A DNA stretch of 5,232 bases from positions 1-5,232 of the forward strand of contig JAGQUE010000566.1 of the NCBI GenBank assembly GCA_020438665.1. Direction: 5' to 3'. This document shows positions 1 through 5,232 of this stretch, in pieces (position 1 is the first letter of the stretch; the number at the start of each line of letters is the position of its first letter). The DNA comes from Nocardioidaceae bacterium (GTDB lineage Bacteria; Actinomycetota; Actinomycetes; Propionibacteriales; Nocardioidaceae). The notes beneath the pieces are model-generated. The model ran no database searches. It worked only from the letters and a program-made list of their open reading frames with translations, and had not been told where the DNA came from. Made by a program: the position numbers and the translations under genes.

Positions 1-42
1 ACTGTCACTTCTCGGCCGATGTTTCGGCCGAGAAGTGACAGT
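1..42. repeat. Perfect 19-bp inverted repeat with 4-nt loop
   Basis: The arms are 1-19 (ACTGTCACTTCTCGGCCGA) and 24-42, exact reverse complements around the loop TGTT at 20-23. The stem is long and perfect for a simple terminator, and no clear T tract follows within the window. It lies downstream of the flippase gene and directly abuts a second hairpin. It could be the distal half of a terminator, possibly bidirectional if a convergent gene lies to the left, or one copy of a dispersed palindromic element. The window begins at the first base of the arm, so the repeat may extend further left. Confidence 0.8.
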
Positions 43-64
43 TTCACCGGCCCGCCGGTGAAAC
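41..64 (-). terminator. Hairpin just after the flippase stop, likely operon terminator
   Basis: Arms 41-51 and 54-64 form a perfect 11-bp GC-rich stem with a 2-nt loop (10-bp stem and 4-nt loop if the closing C-G pair is not formed). It begins 14 nt after the flippase stop codon on the minus strand and shares its last two bases with the next palindrome (1-42). The sequence after it on the minus strand is not a U run, so this is not a textbook intrinsic terminator; actinobacterial terminators often lack U tracts. That it is a hairpin is seen directly. Termination is inferred from position. Confidence 0.6.
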
Positions 65-78
65 CGACAGGCCAAGCC

Positions 79-1668
79 TCAGCCCGCAGCAGCGTCGGCG
101 TTGAGCCGGCGACGGCGGGCACGGCGGCGGAAGACGCCGGTGAGCTCGTGGACGTGGAGGGGGCGGCGGAAGCGCCAAACCAGCCCGAGATAGATCAGCC
201 CACCGAGGAACGACGCACCGAGCAGCTGCCAGGCGGCATCGAGGCCGGCCAGACGCGCGGCCGTGGGAGGGACGACGAACGAGACGGCGGCGAGGGCGGC
301 GGCCAGCAGGGTCCCGCGACTTGAGGGCCAGCCCAGGATGGGGCGGATCTGCCAGGTGGGCAGCGCGTTGGAGACCAGGATCGAGGCCGACCAGGCGAGC
401 GCAGCGCCGCTGATCCCGAGCACCGGCACCAGCGCCAGGTTGAGGACCAGGTTGGTGATGAGCGCGGCCATGTTGTTGCGCAGGCTCAGCACGCTGCGGC
501 CCAGCATCAGCAGGGCGATGTCGACGGGCCCGGCGGCGATGCCGACGAGCATGCCGAGCGCCAGGATGATGACGACGGGGACGCCCTCGGAGTAGTCCTT
601 CCCGAAGATCAGCAGAAGCGTGGCCGGGATGACGGCGCAGGTCAGATAGACCGGCCAGGCGATAAGCACGTTCCAGGTCGTGGCCGTGCGGAGGGCGAGC
701 CCGGCCTGGTCGGGCCGACCGGCGGCGTGAAGCCGGGCGATCTGGGGGCCGACCATCTGCTGGACGCCCTTGATGGCTTGGAGCCCGGCCGCCACGAAGC
801 GCGAGGACGCCGTATAGACGGCAGCAGCGGCCGGCCCGGCCAGCACCGCCACGATCGGGATGTCGGCGCGCCGGATGCCGATCTGGGCGATCTGGGTCAG
901 TGCCCGGGGGGCGTTGAAGCCCCAGACCTCGCGCCAGACGGCGCGCACGGGCTGCGACCGGGGTGACACCCAGGCGGGGAAGCCCTTGGAGCGGCACAGC
1001 CGGGTGAAGCTCACCAGCCCGGCGATGCTCGCGACGGCATAGGGGAACACCCACGCGAGGGCCAGCCAGACCGAGGAGTCCGTCACGAGCGCCGCGACGA
1101 CGGCCAGGATCGGCTGGAGTCCCTGGCGGAGCAGGCTCTCGACCAGGATCGTCGGCCGGACCGTTCCGAGGCCGCGGGTGCCGGCGAGGACGAGGTTGGA
1201 GACGGCCGCGAAGGGCAGGAACAGGCTGATCACCTGGGCGGTGCGGATGTATTGGTCGGTCCAGGGCACGAGGGGCAGGAGGAACCACAGCAGCGAGGTG
1301 ACCCCGACGGCGATGACCAGGACCGGGGCCAGTGTGGCCATGACGACGGCCGCCACGTCCGTGGGTCGCCGCTGGGCCGCATCGATCTCCGACAACCGGA
1401 TCGCGACGAACCGCACCACGCCGATGTCCGAGCCGAGCGTCACGATCGCCAGCGCGATCAGGAAGAGCGAGGTGAGGCTGAAGACGATGCCGACCTCGGC
1501 CTTGGGGAAGCCCCAGGTCGCGACCGTGATGAAGGCGAGCCCGCCCAGGCCGGTGACGAGCGAGGCCACGAGCCCGCCAAGCCCACCGCGCGCGAGCTTG
1601 CGCAGCTCCGCGCGATCGGTGCCCACCGGCTGCTCGGCGTCGAGACCGGTCGCCGGGTCGTCCGTCAT
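79..1668 (-). CDS. Wzx-like polysaccharide flippase (MOP superfamily)
   Basis: A 529-residue integral membrane protein, the usual size for Wzx/MATE-type exporters, which flip undecaprenyl-linked sugar units across the cytoplasmic membrane. About 12-14 hydrophobic segments are visible, for example near residues 28-50, 58-79, 105-132, 144-163, 184-196, 200-221, 270-286, 333-355, 363-388, 397-416, 420-435, 452-468 and 482-498. The N-terminus is soluble and polar. The tail after the last helix is very basic, with an Arg-rich run near 514-521, fitting a cytoplasmic end. The start is ATG at 1668, which overlaps the upstream stop as ATGA. The same frame is open up to 1767, but that extension lies inside the upstream gene and is not membrane-like. 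It is the last gene of the operon, followed by hairpins. The family call rests on topology, size and context; the exact substrate cannot be read. Other MOP lipid II flippases such as MurJ are less likely given the Wzz neighbours. Confidence 0.85.
   Translation of the reverse strand: MTDDPATGLDAEQPVGTDRAELRKLARGGLGGLVASLVTGLGGLAFITVATWGFPKAEVGIVFSLTSLFLIALAIVTLGSDIGVVRFVAIRLSEIDAAQRRPTDVAAVVMATLAPVLVIAVGVTSLLWFLLPLVPWTDQYIRTAQVISLFLPFAAVSNLVLAGTRGLGTVRPTILVESLLRQGLQPILAVVAALVTDSSVWLALAWVFPYAVASIAGLVSFTRLCRSKGFPAWVSPRSQPVRAVWREVWGFNAPRALTQIAQIGIRRADIPIVAVLAGPAAAAVYTASSRFVAAGLQAIKGVQQMVGPQIARLHAAGRPDQAGLALRTATTWNVLIAWPVYLTCAVIPATLLLIFGKDYSEGVPVVIILALGMLVGIAAGPVDIALLMLGRSVLSLRNNMAALITNLVLNLALVPVLGISGAALAWSASILVSNALPTWQIRPILGWPSSRGTLLAAALAAVSFVVPPTAARLAGLDAAWQLLGASFLGGLIYLGLVWRFRRPLHVHELTGVFRRRARRRRLNADAAAG
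1665..1668 (-). other. ATGA stop/start overlap (translational coupling)
   Basis: The TGA of the long Wzz gene (1665-1667) and the ATG of the flippase (1666-1668) share bases, the classic geometry for termination-reinitiation coupling. Together with the poorly spaced ribosome binding site just before it, this suggests flippase translation depends on the upstream gene. Confidence 0.85.
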
Positions 1669-3128
1669 TGCTCCTCGTCGGAGGTGGTCTCGCCCCGACG
1701 GTGGCGACGCGACGGCGGGTCGACCGCCACCACGCCCAGGGGGTGGGAGCCGGTGGTCCGGGCCCACTGGAGACCTCGCTCAAGGTCGTCGCGCGAGGTG
1801 TGGCCGAGGACGACGACGGGCACCCAATAGGCGCAGCCACCGACCAGCGACCGGCCGACCGTGTCGTCGGTCGGCGCGGCATGGACCACGACCCAGTCAT
1901 AGACCTGGGTGGCCCGGTCGAGCAGTGCGTCCAGGCGCGGCGTGCCATAGAGCCGGCGTCCCATCGTCGGTCGACGACCGACGTCCATCCGCGACAGGTC
2001 CTTGTCCTTGCGGGCCAGCCGGATCTGCTCGGGACCGTTGGTCAGCGCCTCGGACAGGCCGCTGCGCTTGGACGCCTCCTCGGAGGCGCCGTCGATCAGC
2101 AGGACCTGCTGGTGGCCTTGGGCCAAGGCGCGCGCCAGCGCGTCAGGGAACTCCAGCGGCTGTCCGTCGGCGGTCACGGCACTGATGGCGATCGTCGCCG
2201 GGCTCTTGACGCGCCGGGTCAGCACGGCCGCCAGCATCAGGGCCGCGTCGGGGAGGTCGTCGACGGGCGTTTCGAGCCCCTCGGTGCCGCTGCCATCGGC
2301 GAGGACGTGGCCGAGGACGGGGATGCCGAGGTGCTCGACGTCGGATACCGTCCTGAGCAGGTCGAGCCGTCGCTCGCGGACGAGCGCGAAGGCGGCGCCC
2401 AGGATCAGGCCGAGGACGACACCGGCCGGGATCGCGATCGTCAGCGGCAGCGACAACCCCGACCTGCGGGCGACCGGCTCGGTGATGATCTGGCCCGGCA
2501 CCGAGTCGGCGGTCACCAGGGTGGACAGCTGGAGTCGCAGGTTCTGCAGCTGTGCGGCGATGGCCTTGATCTCGGGGGAGTTGGGCTTGAGTCCGTCCTT
2601 GCGGTTCTGGGCGAGCTCGTCGGTCAGGTTGTCGATGCGCTGCTGGATACCGTTCTGGCGGTTGGAGATGAACGCGTCGCGGCGCAGGCTGCGGTAGTCC
2701 AGGTAGCTCTGGGCGTATTGGTTGGAGATGGCGGTCGCCGTCTGGGCGTTGCCTGCCCGGAAGGTGATCTGGATGATCTGGGTGTTGGTGGGGATGCCGA
2801 CGCCCAGACCCTTGGTGAGGTTGGTCTTGGCGTAGGTGTCCGGCAGCGCGCTGCGCACCGCCTGGACGATCACGTCGGAGGAGACCACTTGGGCCTCGGT
2901 CTCCAGGCGCGTCAGGTCGCTGCCCGCGCCGTCGGGACTGTAGGAGTTGCCGTCGAGAGGCTGCACCAGCACCGTGGAGGTGGCGACGTACTCGACCGGC
3001 AGCAGCGCGGCGGCCGTGCCGACGAGGGCTCCGAAGAACAGCCCGAGCACGGCCATCAGGAGCAGGTGCGGGCGCAACGCCGCCCCGATCTTGAGACGTG
3101 GCGGTGCTGCGGGTTCAGGTGAGCTCAT
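1665..3128 (-). CDS. Wzz-type polysaccharide co-polymerase with degenerate BY-kinase-like domain
   Basis: A 487-residue protein. Residues 21-43 and about 226-250 are the two membrane helices of a Wzz/chain-length-determinant (PCP) protein. The extracytoplasmic part between them includes a polar, helix-forming stretch at about 155-203, and the Pro-containing run typical before TM2 is at 218-228. The cytoplasmic part, about 309-470, aligns by pattern with BY-kinases (CapB/Wzc type): a strand-loop at 313-328, a VLLIDGA strand at 342-348, YDWVVVHAAP at 410-419, and a C-terminal GVVAVDPP at 465-472. The key residues are gone. There is no GKS/GKT P-loop (DGQPLEF instead), the second Asp of Walker A' is replaced (IDGA), and the Walker B Asp is His. 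No tyrosine cluster ends the protein. It is therefore probably a pseudokinase or scaffold. The start ATG at 3128 overlaps the upstream gene by 14 bp. An in-frame ATG at 3149 is possible but would sit on the AGGAGG itself; the frame open to 3272 has a non-Wzz leader. Confidence 0.85.
   Translation of the reverse strand: MSSPEPAAPPRLKIGAALRPHLLLMAVLGLFFGALVGTAAALLPVEYVATSTVLVQPLDGNSYSPDGAGSDLTRLETEAQVVSSDVIVQAVRSALPDTYAKTNLTKGLGVGIPTNTQIIQITFRAGNAQTATAISNQYAQSYLDYRSLRRDAFISNRQNGIQQRIDNLTDELAQNRKDGLKPNSPEIKAIAAQLQNLRLQLSTLVTADSVPGQIITEPVARRSGLSLPLTIAIPAGVVLGLILGAAFALVRERRLDLLRTVSDVEHLGIPVLGHVLADGSGTEGLETPVDDLPDAALMLAAVLTRRVKSPATIAISAVTADGQPLEFPDALARALAQGHQQVLLIDGASEEASKRSGLSEALTNGPEQIRLARKDKDLSRMDVGRRPTMGRRLYGTPRLDALLDRATQVYDWVVVHAAPTDDTVGRSLVGGCAYWVPVVVLGHTSRDDLERGLQWARTTGSHPLGVVAVDPPSRRHRRGETTSDEEQ
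1671..1676 (-). promoter_or_regulatory. GAGGAG ribosome binding site of the flippase, closely spaced
   Basis: GAGGAG on the minus strand sits only 2 nt before the ATG at 1668, tighter than the usual 5-9 nt. It lies within the last codons (DEEQ) of the upstream gene, so it may be fortuitous. It supports the 1668 start only moderately; the ATGA overlap is the stronger argument. Confidence 0.5.
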
Positions 3129-4032
3129 GGTCCCCCGGGTCCTCCTCATCGTGTGCCGGCGTCGTGGCCGGTGTGTCCGGCACACCTCCGAGGGCCCCGC
3201 GGACCGCCGGAACGACATCCTCGTCCGGCTCGCTCGACCCTGCGAATGATACCCGCCGGGGGTCTCGGCCACCCGACAACGCCAGTCTCCACCGACCCCA
3301 CGGAAGCTGGGTCAGCAGGATGCCGAACAGCAGGCCCAGCGTCAGCCCACTGGCGACGAACACCTCGGCTTGGCCGGGTCGGTACTCGGTCGCCTTGGCA
3401 CGGATGATCACGGCAGACTCGGTGTTGTTGGTCGCGATCGCCTTGTCGAGGCGCGCCTGGAGCAGGTTGGCGGTCTGGAGCTGTCCCTGGCCGGGGTTGC
3501 CCTCCGTGATCGCCTCGAGCGCCTGGCGCTTGAGCACCGACACCCGGTTCTTGAGCTTGCTGACGCGTTCCCGGCTGAGCGCGAACGTGTCGGCCTGGAG
3601 CTGGAGCAACTGGTCGGTCGCGGCATTGGAGCCGGCGACCGCCTGCTTCCTGGTCGCCGCCCGGACCTGGACGACCAGCACCCGCGAGCCGGGCTTGGCC
3701 GAGATGACCAGGTTGTCGCGCGCCTCCTGGGGCGTCACCTGCATCGCGTCGGCCATCGCGGCGATGGCGCGATCGGAGCGCAGCAGGGACGCGGTGGTGT
3801 CGATGGTGACGAGCGGCTGCCTCTCGTTCTCCACGCTGAGCGACAGGTAGGTGATCTGGGGCGACAGCGCCACCCGGGACGACGCGAAGTAGCGAACCGG
3901 CAGCGAGAAGAAGATCGAGGCGCCGATGACCGCGCCGAGCAGGGTCGTGATGAGCAGCACCGGCCACGATCGACGCACGTGCGAGACGTACGACGACAGC
4001 TCCGGCAGGGGACGCTCGTCAACCGAGGACAT
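3115..4032 (-). CDS. Short Wzz-type chain-length determinant/co-polymerase (no kinase domain)
   Basis: A 305-residue protein with the two-helix Wzz layout: a short cytoplasmic N-terminus, TM1 at about 24-45, an extracytoplasmic domain, and TM2 at about 222-244. The N-terminal region after TM1 (VRYFASSRVALSP, 46-58) follows the Wzz pattern of a strand entering from the membrane. Residues about 139-203 are Gln/Lys/Leu-rich and helix-forming, probably the long coiled helices of PCP proteins. After TM2 comes only a 60-residue cytoplasmic tail, acidic and Pro/Ala-rich in its last 40 residues, with no nucleotide-binding motifs. Such proteins set polymer length or help assembly of the polymerase/export machine, in the membrane. 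ATG at 4032 is preceded by GGAGGG with 6-nt spacing and overlaps the upstream stop by 14 bp. Its stop overlaps the long Wzz start by another 14 bp. A paired function with that neighbour is inferred from adjacency and shared topology. The domain family call is from architecture and not from a search. Confidence 0.8.
   Translation of the reverse strand: MSSVDERPLPELSSYVSHVRRSWPVLLITTLLGAVIGASIFFSLPVRYFASSRVALSPQITYLSLSVENERQPLVTIDTTASLLRSDRAIAAMADAMQVTPQEARDNLVISAKPGSRVLVVQVRAATRKQAVAGSNAATDQLLQLQADTFALSRERVSKLKNRVSVLKRQALEAITEGNPGQGQLQTANLLQARLDKAIATNNTESAVIIRAKATEYRPGQAEVFVASGLTLGLLFGILLTQLPWGRWRLALSGGRDPRRVSFAGSSEPDEDVVPAVRGALGGVPDTPATTPAHDEEDPGDHELT
3141..3146 (-). promoter_or_regulatory. 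AGGAGG ribosome binding site that decides the start of the long Wzz gene
   Basis: A full AGGAGG lies 12 nt before ATG 3128, rather long spacing. The other in-frame ATG, at 3149, overlaps this motif and has no purine-rich site of its own, so 3128 is preferred. The site is inside the 3' end of the short Wzz gene. Confidence 0.6.
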
Positions 4033-4882
4033 CTGATGCCCTCCAGAACGGGGTGTGGCCGATCAGGTCGCCCAGCGCGGCGTCGTGGGTCTCGTAGTGG
4101 CTCCGCAGCCGCTCGGCGACCTCGGCGTCGAGGCCGTCGCCGGGGCGGGCGTTGTAGCGGTCGAAGCGCTCCGGCATCGTCGGGGCGATATCGAGGAAGT
4201 CGATGATGCGCTGGAACTCCATCTCGGGCTCGGCGAAGAACGACTCTGACTCGATGATGAGCAGGCGGTCACGCCCCAGCCCCTCGATGAACGGCTCGAG
4301 CAGGCGGGCATATTCGCCGCGCCGCCGATAGGCGTGGTGGCGGTGGTTGAAGCTCTGATAGCTCGGGTCGGCCATCATGCGCTCGACCTCGCCCTCGAGG
4401 CGCGCGTCCTCGAGCTCGATGGCCCGCGCGAACGAGTGCTCCCACTCATAGCCGCGCGCGAGCTCGTGCTTGAAGGCGGAGTAGGCGCGCTCCACGGGAT
4501 CGCGCACCATCGCGATGAGGCGTACGCCGGGCAGGTCGCGCACGATCCGGCCAGGCGCCTGTGGGTGGAACATGTAGTAGCCGCTCGCATCGAAGACCCG
4601 CAGATCGTCGGCGGTGGACCGGGCCGGGAAGTGGCCGCGGTACCAGCTCTCTCCCCGCGCATAGTCGAGGTCGAAGTAGTTGACGCCCTTGTGGAGCTGG
4701 GCACGCCGGATCTGGGGGTGGGCCAGCAGGGCACGGAACAGCGACGTCGTGCCGCACCGCTGGCCGCCGATGACCAGGAAGTCGGGCGCCGGGCGCCGGT
4801 CGGCGGTGCGCTCGCCCCACCACACCGCGGCTCGGCGGCTGGTGGTGCGCAGCGACTTGGGCGCCAGCTTGCGGACGTTCAC
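4019..4882 (-). CDS. PAPS-dependent sulfotransferase (NDST/Sulfotransfer-type)
   Basis: A 287-residue, apparently soluble cytoplasmic enzyme expected to transfer sulfate from PAPS to a hydroxyl or amino group, probably on a sugar. The 5'-phosphosulfate loop is at 35-47 (FLVIGGQRCGTTS), close to the N-terminus as expected. The 3'-phosphate site is RDPVERAYS at 127-135, with Arg127 and Ser135 as the usual PAPS contacts. HKGVNYF at 64-70 resembles the KE-x-x-FF segment of heparan-sulfate N-sulfotransferases, making Lys65 a candidate catalytic residue. RRGEYARLLEPF at 187-198 matches the conserved helix before the last strand. The loop carries Gln-Arg where eukaryotic enzymes have Pro-Lys, which is common in bacterial members. 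No signal peptide is visible; the first 30 residues are basic. The start is GTG at 4882, with GAGGAG 7 nt upstream and a GTGA overlap with the preceding stop. Its place beside Wzz and Wzx genes suggests a surface glycan or glycolipid as acceptor; the acceptor itself cannot be read. Confidence 0.9.
   Translation of the reverse strand: MNVRKLAPKSLRTTSRRAAVWWGERTADRRPAPDFLVIGGQRCGTTSLFRALLAHPQIRRAQLHKGVNYFDLDYARGESWYRGHFPARSTADDLRVFDASGYYMFHPQAPGRIVRDLPGVRLIAMVRDPVERAYSAFKHELARGYEWEHSFARAIELEDARLEGEVERMMADPSYQSFNHRHHAYRRRGEYARLLEPFIEGLGRDRLLIIESESFFAEPEMEFQRIIDFLDIAPTMPERFDRYNARPGDGLDAEVAERLRSHYETHDAALGDLIGHTPFWRASDVLG
4039..4044 (-). promoter_or_regulatory. GGAGGG ribosome binding site of the short Wzz gene
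   Basis: GGAGGG lies 6 nt before ATG 4032, near-ideal spacing, and fixes the start within the last codons of the sulfotransferase gene. Confidence 0.75.
4879..4882 (-). other. GTGA stop/start overlap (translational coupling)
   Basis: The TGA of the phosphotransferase gene (4879-4881) overlaps the GTG start of the sulfotransferase (4880-4882). This links translation of the two modifying enzymes. Confidence 0.85.
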
Positions 4883-5232
4883 GCGACGGCTCCTCGTTCT
4901 AGTCGGTCGGTCTCGGATCGCAGGAGGCGCAGCACCCAGTCGAGCCTCGTGGCCACCAGGGGGGCGGGGACGATCGTCAGGTCGGCGGCATAGCGCCGGG
5001 CGGCGGTGAGGAGATAGAGCGCCAGCACCGGGCTGGTCAGCCCCGCGTCGACGCCGCAGTCGGCGAGCAGGCCCGGGAGCCTTCGGAGGAAGCGCTGCTC
5101 GGCGTCACCCGGCTCGTGGGCGCGGACGCTGGACGCGGCGAAGTGGACGACGTCGAAACCCTGGGGCAGGTCGGTCGCATAGCGCTCCCAGTCCCACACC
5201 TCCAGCAGGTCGCCGCTCCACGCCATGTTCCA
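4879..5232 (-). CDS. APH/choline-kinase-fold phosphotransferase, C-terminal part (cut by window edge)
   Basis: The frame is open to the right edge, giving 117 visible residues and a TGA. The first visible residues, WNMAWSGD, look like the end of the catalytic loop HGDxxPWN of aminoglycoside phosphotransferase-like enzymes; the Asn at visible residue 2 would be the metal/phosphate-contacting Asn. VWDWE at 12-16 matches the metal-binding Asp motif (Asp14, the equivalent of the DFG Asp), and the GFDVVHF stretch at 25-31 follows as in that family. The rest is a helical C-terminal lobe. The catalytic His-Gly-Asp and the N-lobe lie beyond the edge. The ATG at 5226 is internal and is not a start, because it would split the motif. 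The family also covers choline, homoserine and sugar kinases, so antibiotic resistance should not be assumed; in this operon a sugar or small-alcohol substrate for glycan decoration is more likely (inference). Its stop overlaps the sulfotransferase start by 4 bp. Confidence 0.75.
   Translation of the reverse strand, partial: WNMAWSGDLLEVWDWERYATDLPQGFDVVHFAASSVRAHEPGDAEQRFLRRLPGLLADCGVDAGLTSPVLALYLLTAARRYAADLTIVPAPLVATRLDWVLRLLRSETDRLERGAVA
4890..4895 (-). promoter_or_regulatory. GAGGAG ribosome binding site supporting a GTG start
   Basis: GAGGAG is 7 nt before GTG 4882, good spacing. This supports the GTG as the true start of the sulfotransferase rather than an internal codon. Confidence 0.75.

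Noticed and set aside
1669..1767. Extended N-terminus for the flippase starting at 1767
   Set aside because: The extra 33 residues are Pro/Arg/Gly-rich, lie wholly within the upstream gene, and the ATGA overlap at 1668 is a better start.
44..1948. 634-codon minus-strand open frame overlapping the flippase in another frame
   Set aside because: The product is Arg/Pro/Gly/Ala-rich with no membrane segments. The other frame gives a convincing multi-helix flippase, so this is a shadow.
1668..3122. Long open frame of 484 codons on the plus strand opposite the long Wzz gene
   Set aside because: The translation is Gly/Arg/Asp/Gln-rich, low in complexity and without recognisable domains. It is a GC-rich antisense shadow of a gene with clear membrane and Wzz features.
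3129..3272. Extended N-terminus for the long Wzz protein starting at 3272
   Set aside because: The leader is basic and unlike Wzz N-termini and would overlap the upstream gene by more than 150 bp; ATG 3128 has an AGGAGG upstream.
4879..5226. A complete small 115-residue gene starting at ATG 5226
   Set aside because: The frame continues to the window edge, and the two preceding codons (Trp-Asn) complete a catalytic-loop motif, so this ATG is internal to a longer phosphotransferase.
1..5232. CRISPR array, tRNA/rRNA, insertion sequence or internal promoter
   Set aside because: No regularly spaced direct repeats, cloverleaf-like sequence or transposase frames were seen. Gene junctions leave no space for promoters, and nothing promoter-like could be supported by eye.

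Overview
This window comes from a high-GC Gram-positive bacterium, almost certainly an actinobacterium. The evidence is GC-rich codon use with long shadow frames on both strands, GAGGAG/GGAGG-type ribosome binding sites, one GTG start, and an operon of overlapping genes. A Nocardioidaceae-like host is my guess and is not proven by the sequence.

The whole window is the 3' part of one operon on the minus strand, read from right to left, and it carries cell-surface polysaccharide genes. In transcription order it holds: (1) the C-terminal part of an APH/choline-kinase-fold small-molecule phosphotransferase, cut by the right edge (4879-5232); (2) a PAPS-dependent sulfotransferase (4019-4882); (3) a short Wzz-type chain-length/co-polymerase protein with no cytoplasmic kinase domain (3115-4032); (4) a long Wzz-type protein fused to a BY-kinase-like domain whose nucleotide-binding motifs are eroded (1665-3128); and (5) a Wzx-like MOP-superfamily flippase (79-1668). 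Every junction overlaps, by 4, 14, 14 and 4 bp, so there is no intergenic space inside the operon and no internal promoter is visible. The operon ends in two tandem perfect hairpins (41-64 and 1-42), a likely terminator region.

Read together, the genes suggest synthesis and export of a decorated surface glycan. The flippase would move lipid-linked repeat units across the membrane, the two Wzz-like proteins would set chain length or organise polymerisation and export, and the sulfotransferase would add sulfate, probably on the cytoplasmic side before export. The phosphotransferase may phosphorylate a sugar or a small alcohol. The polymerase, glycosyltransferases and PAPS-making enzymes are not in the window and would be expected upstream (to the right) or elsewhere. 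The most unusual point is a BY-kinase-like domain that appears dead, sitting beside a second co-polymerase with no kinase at all. No RNA genes, CRISPR arrays or insertion sequences were seen, and no stretch longer than 80 bases lacks a gene.
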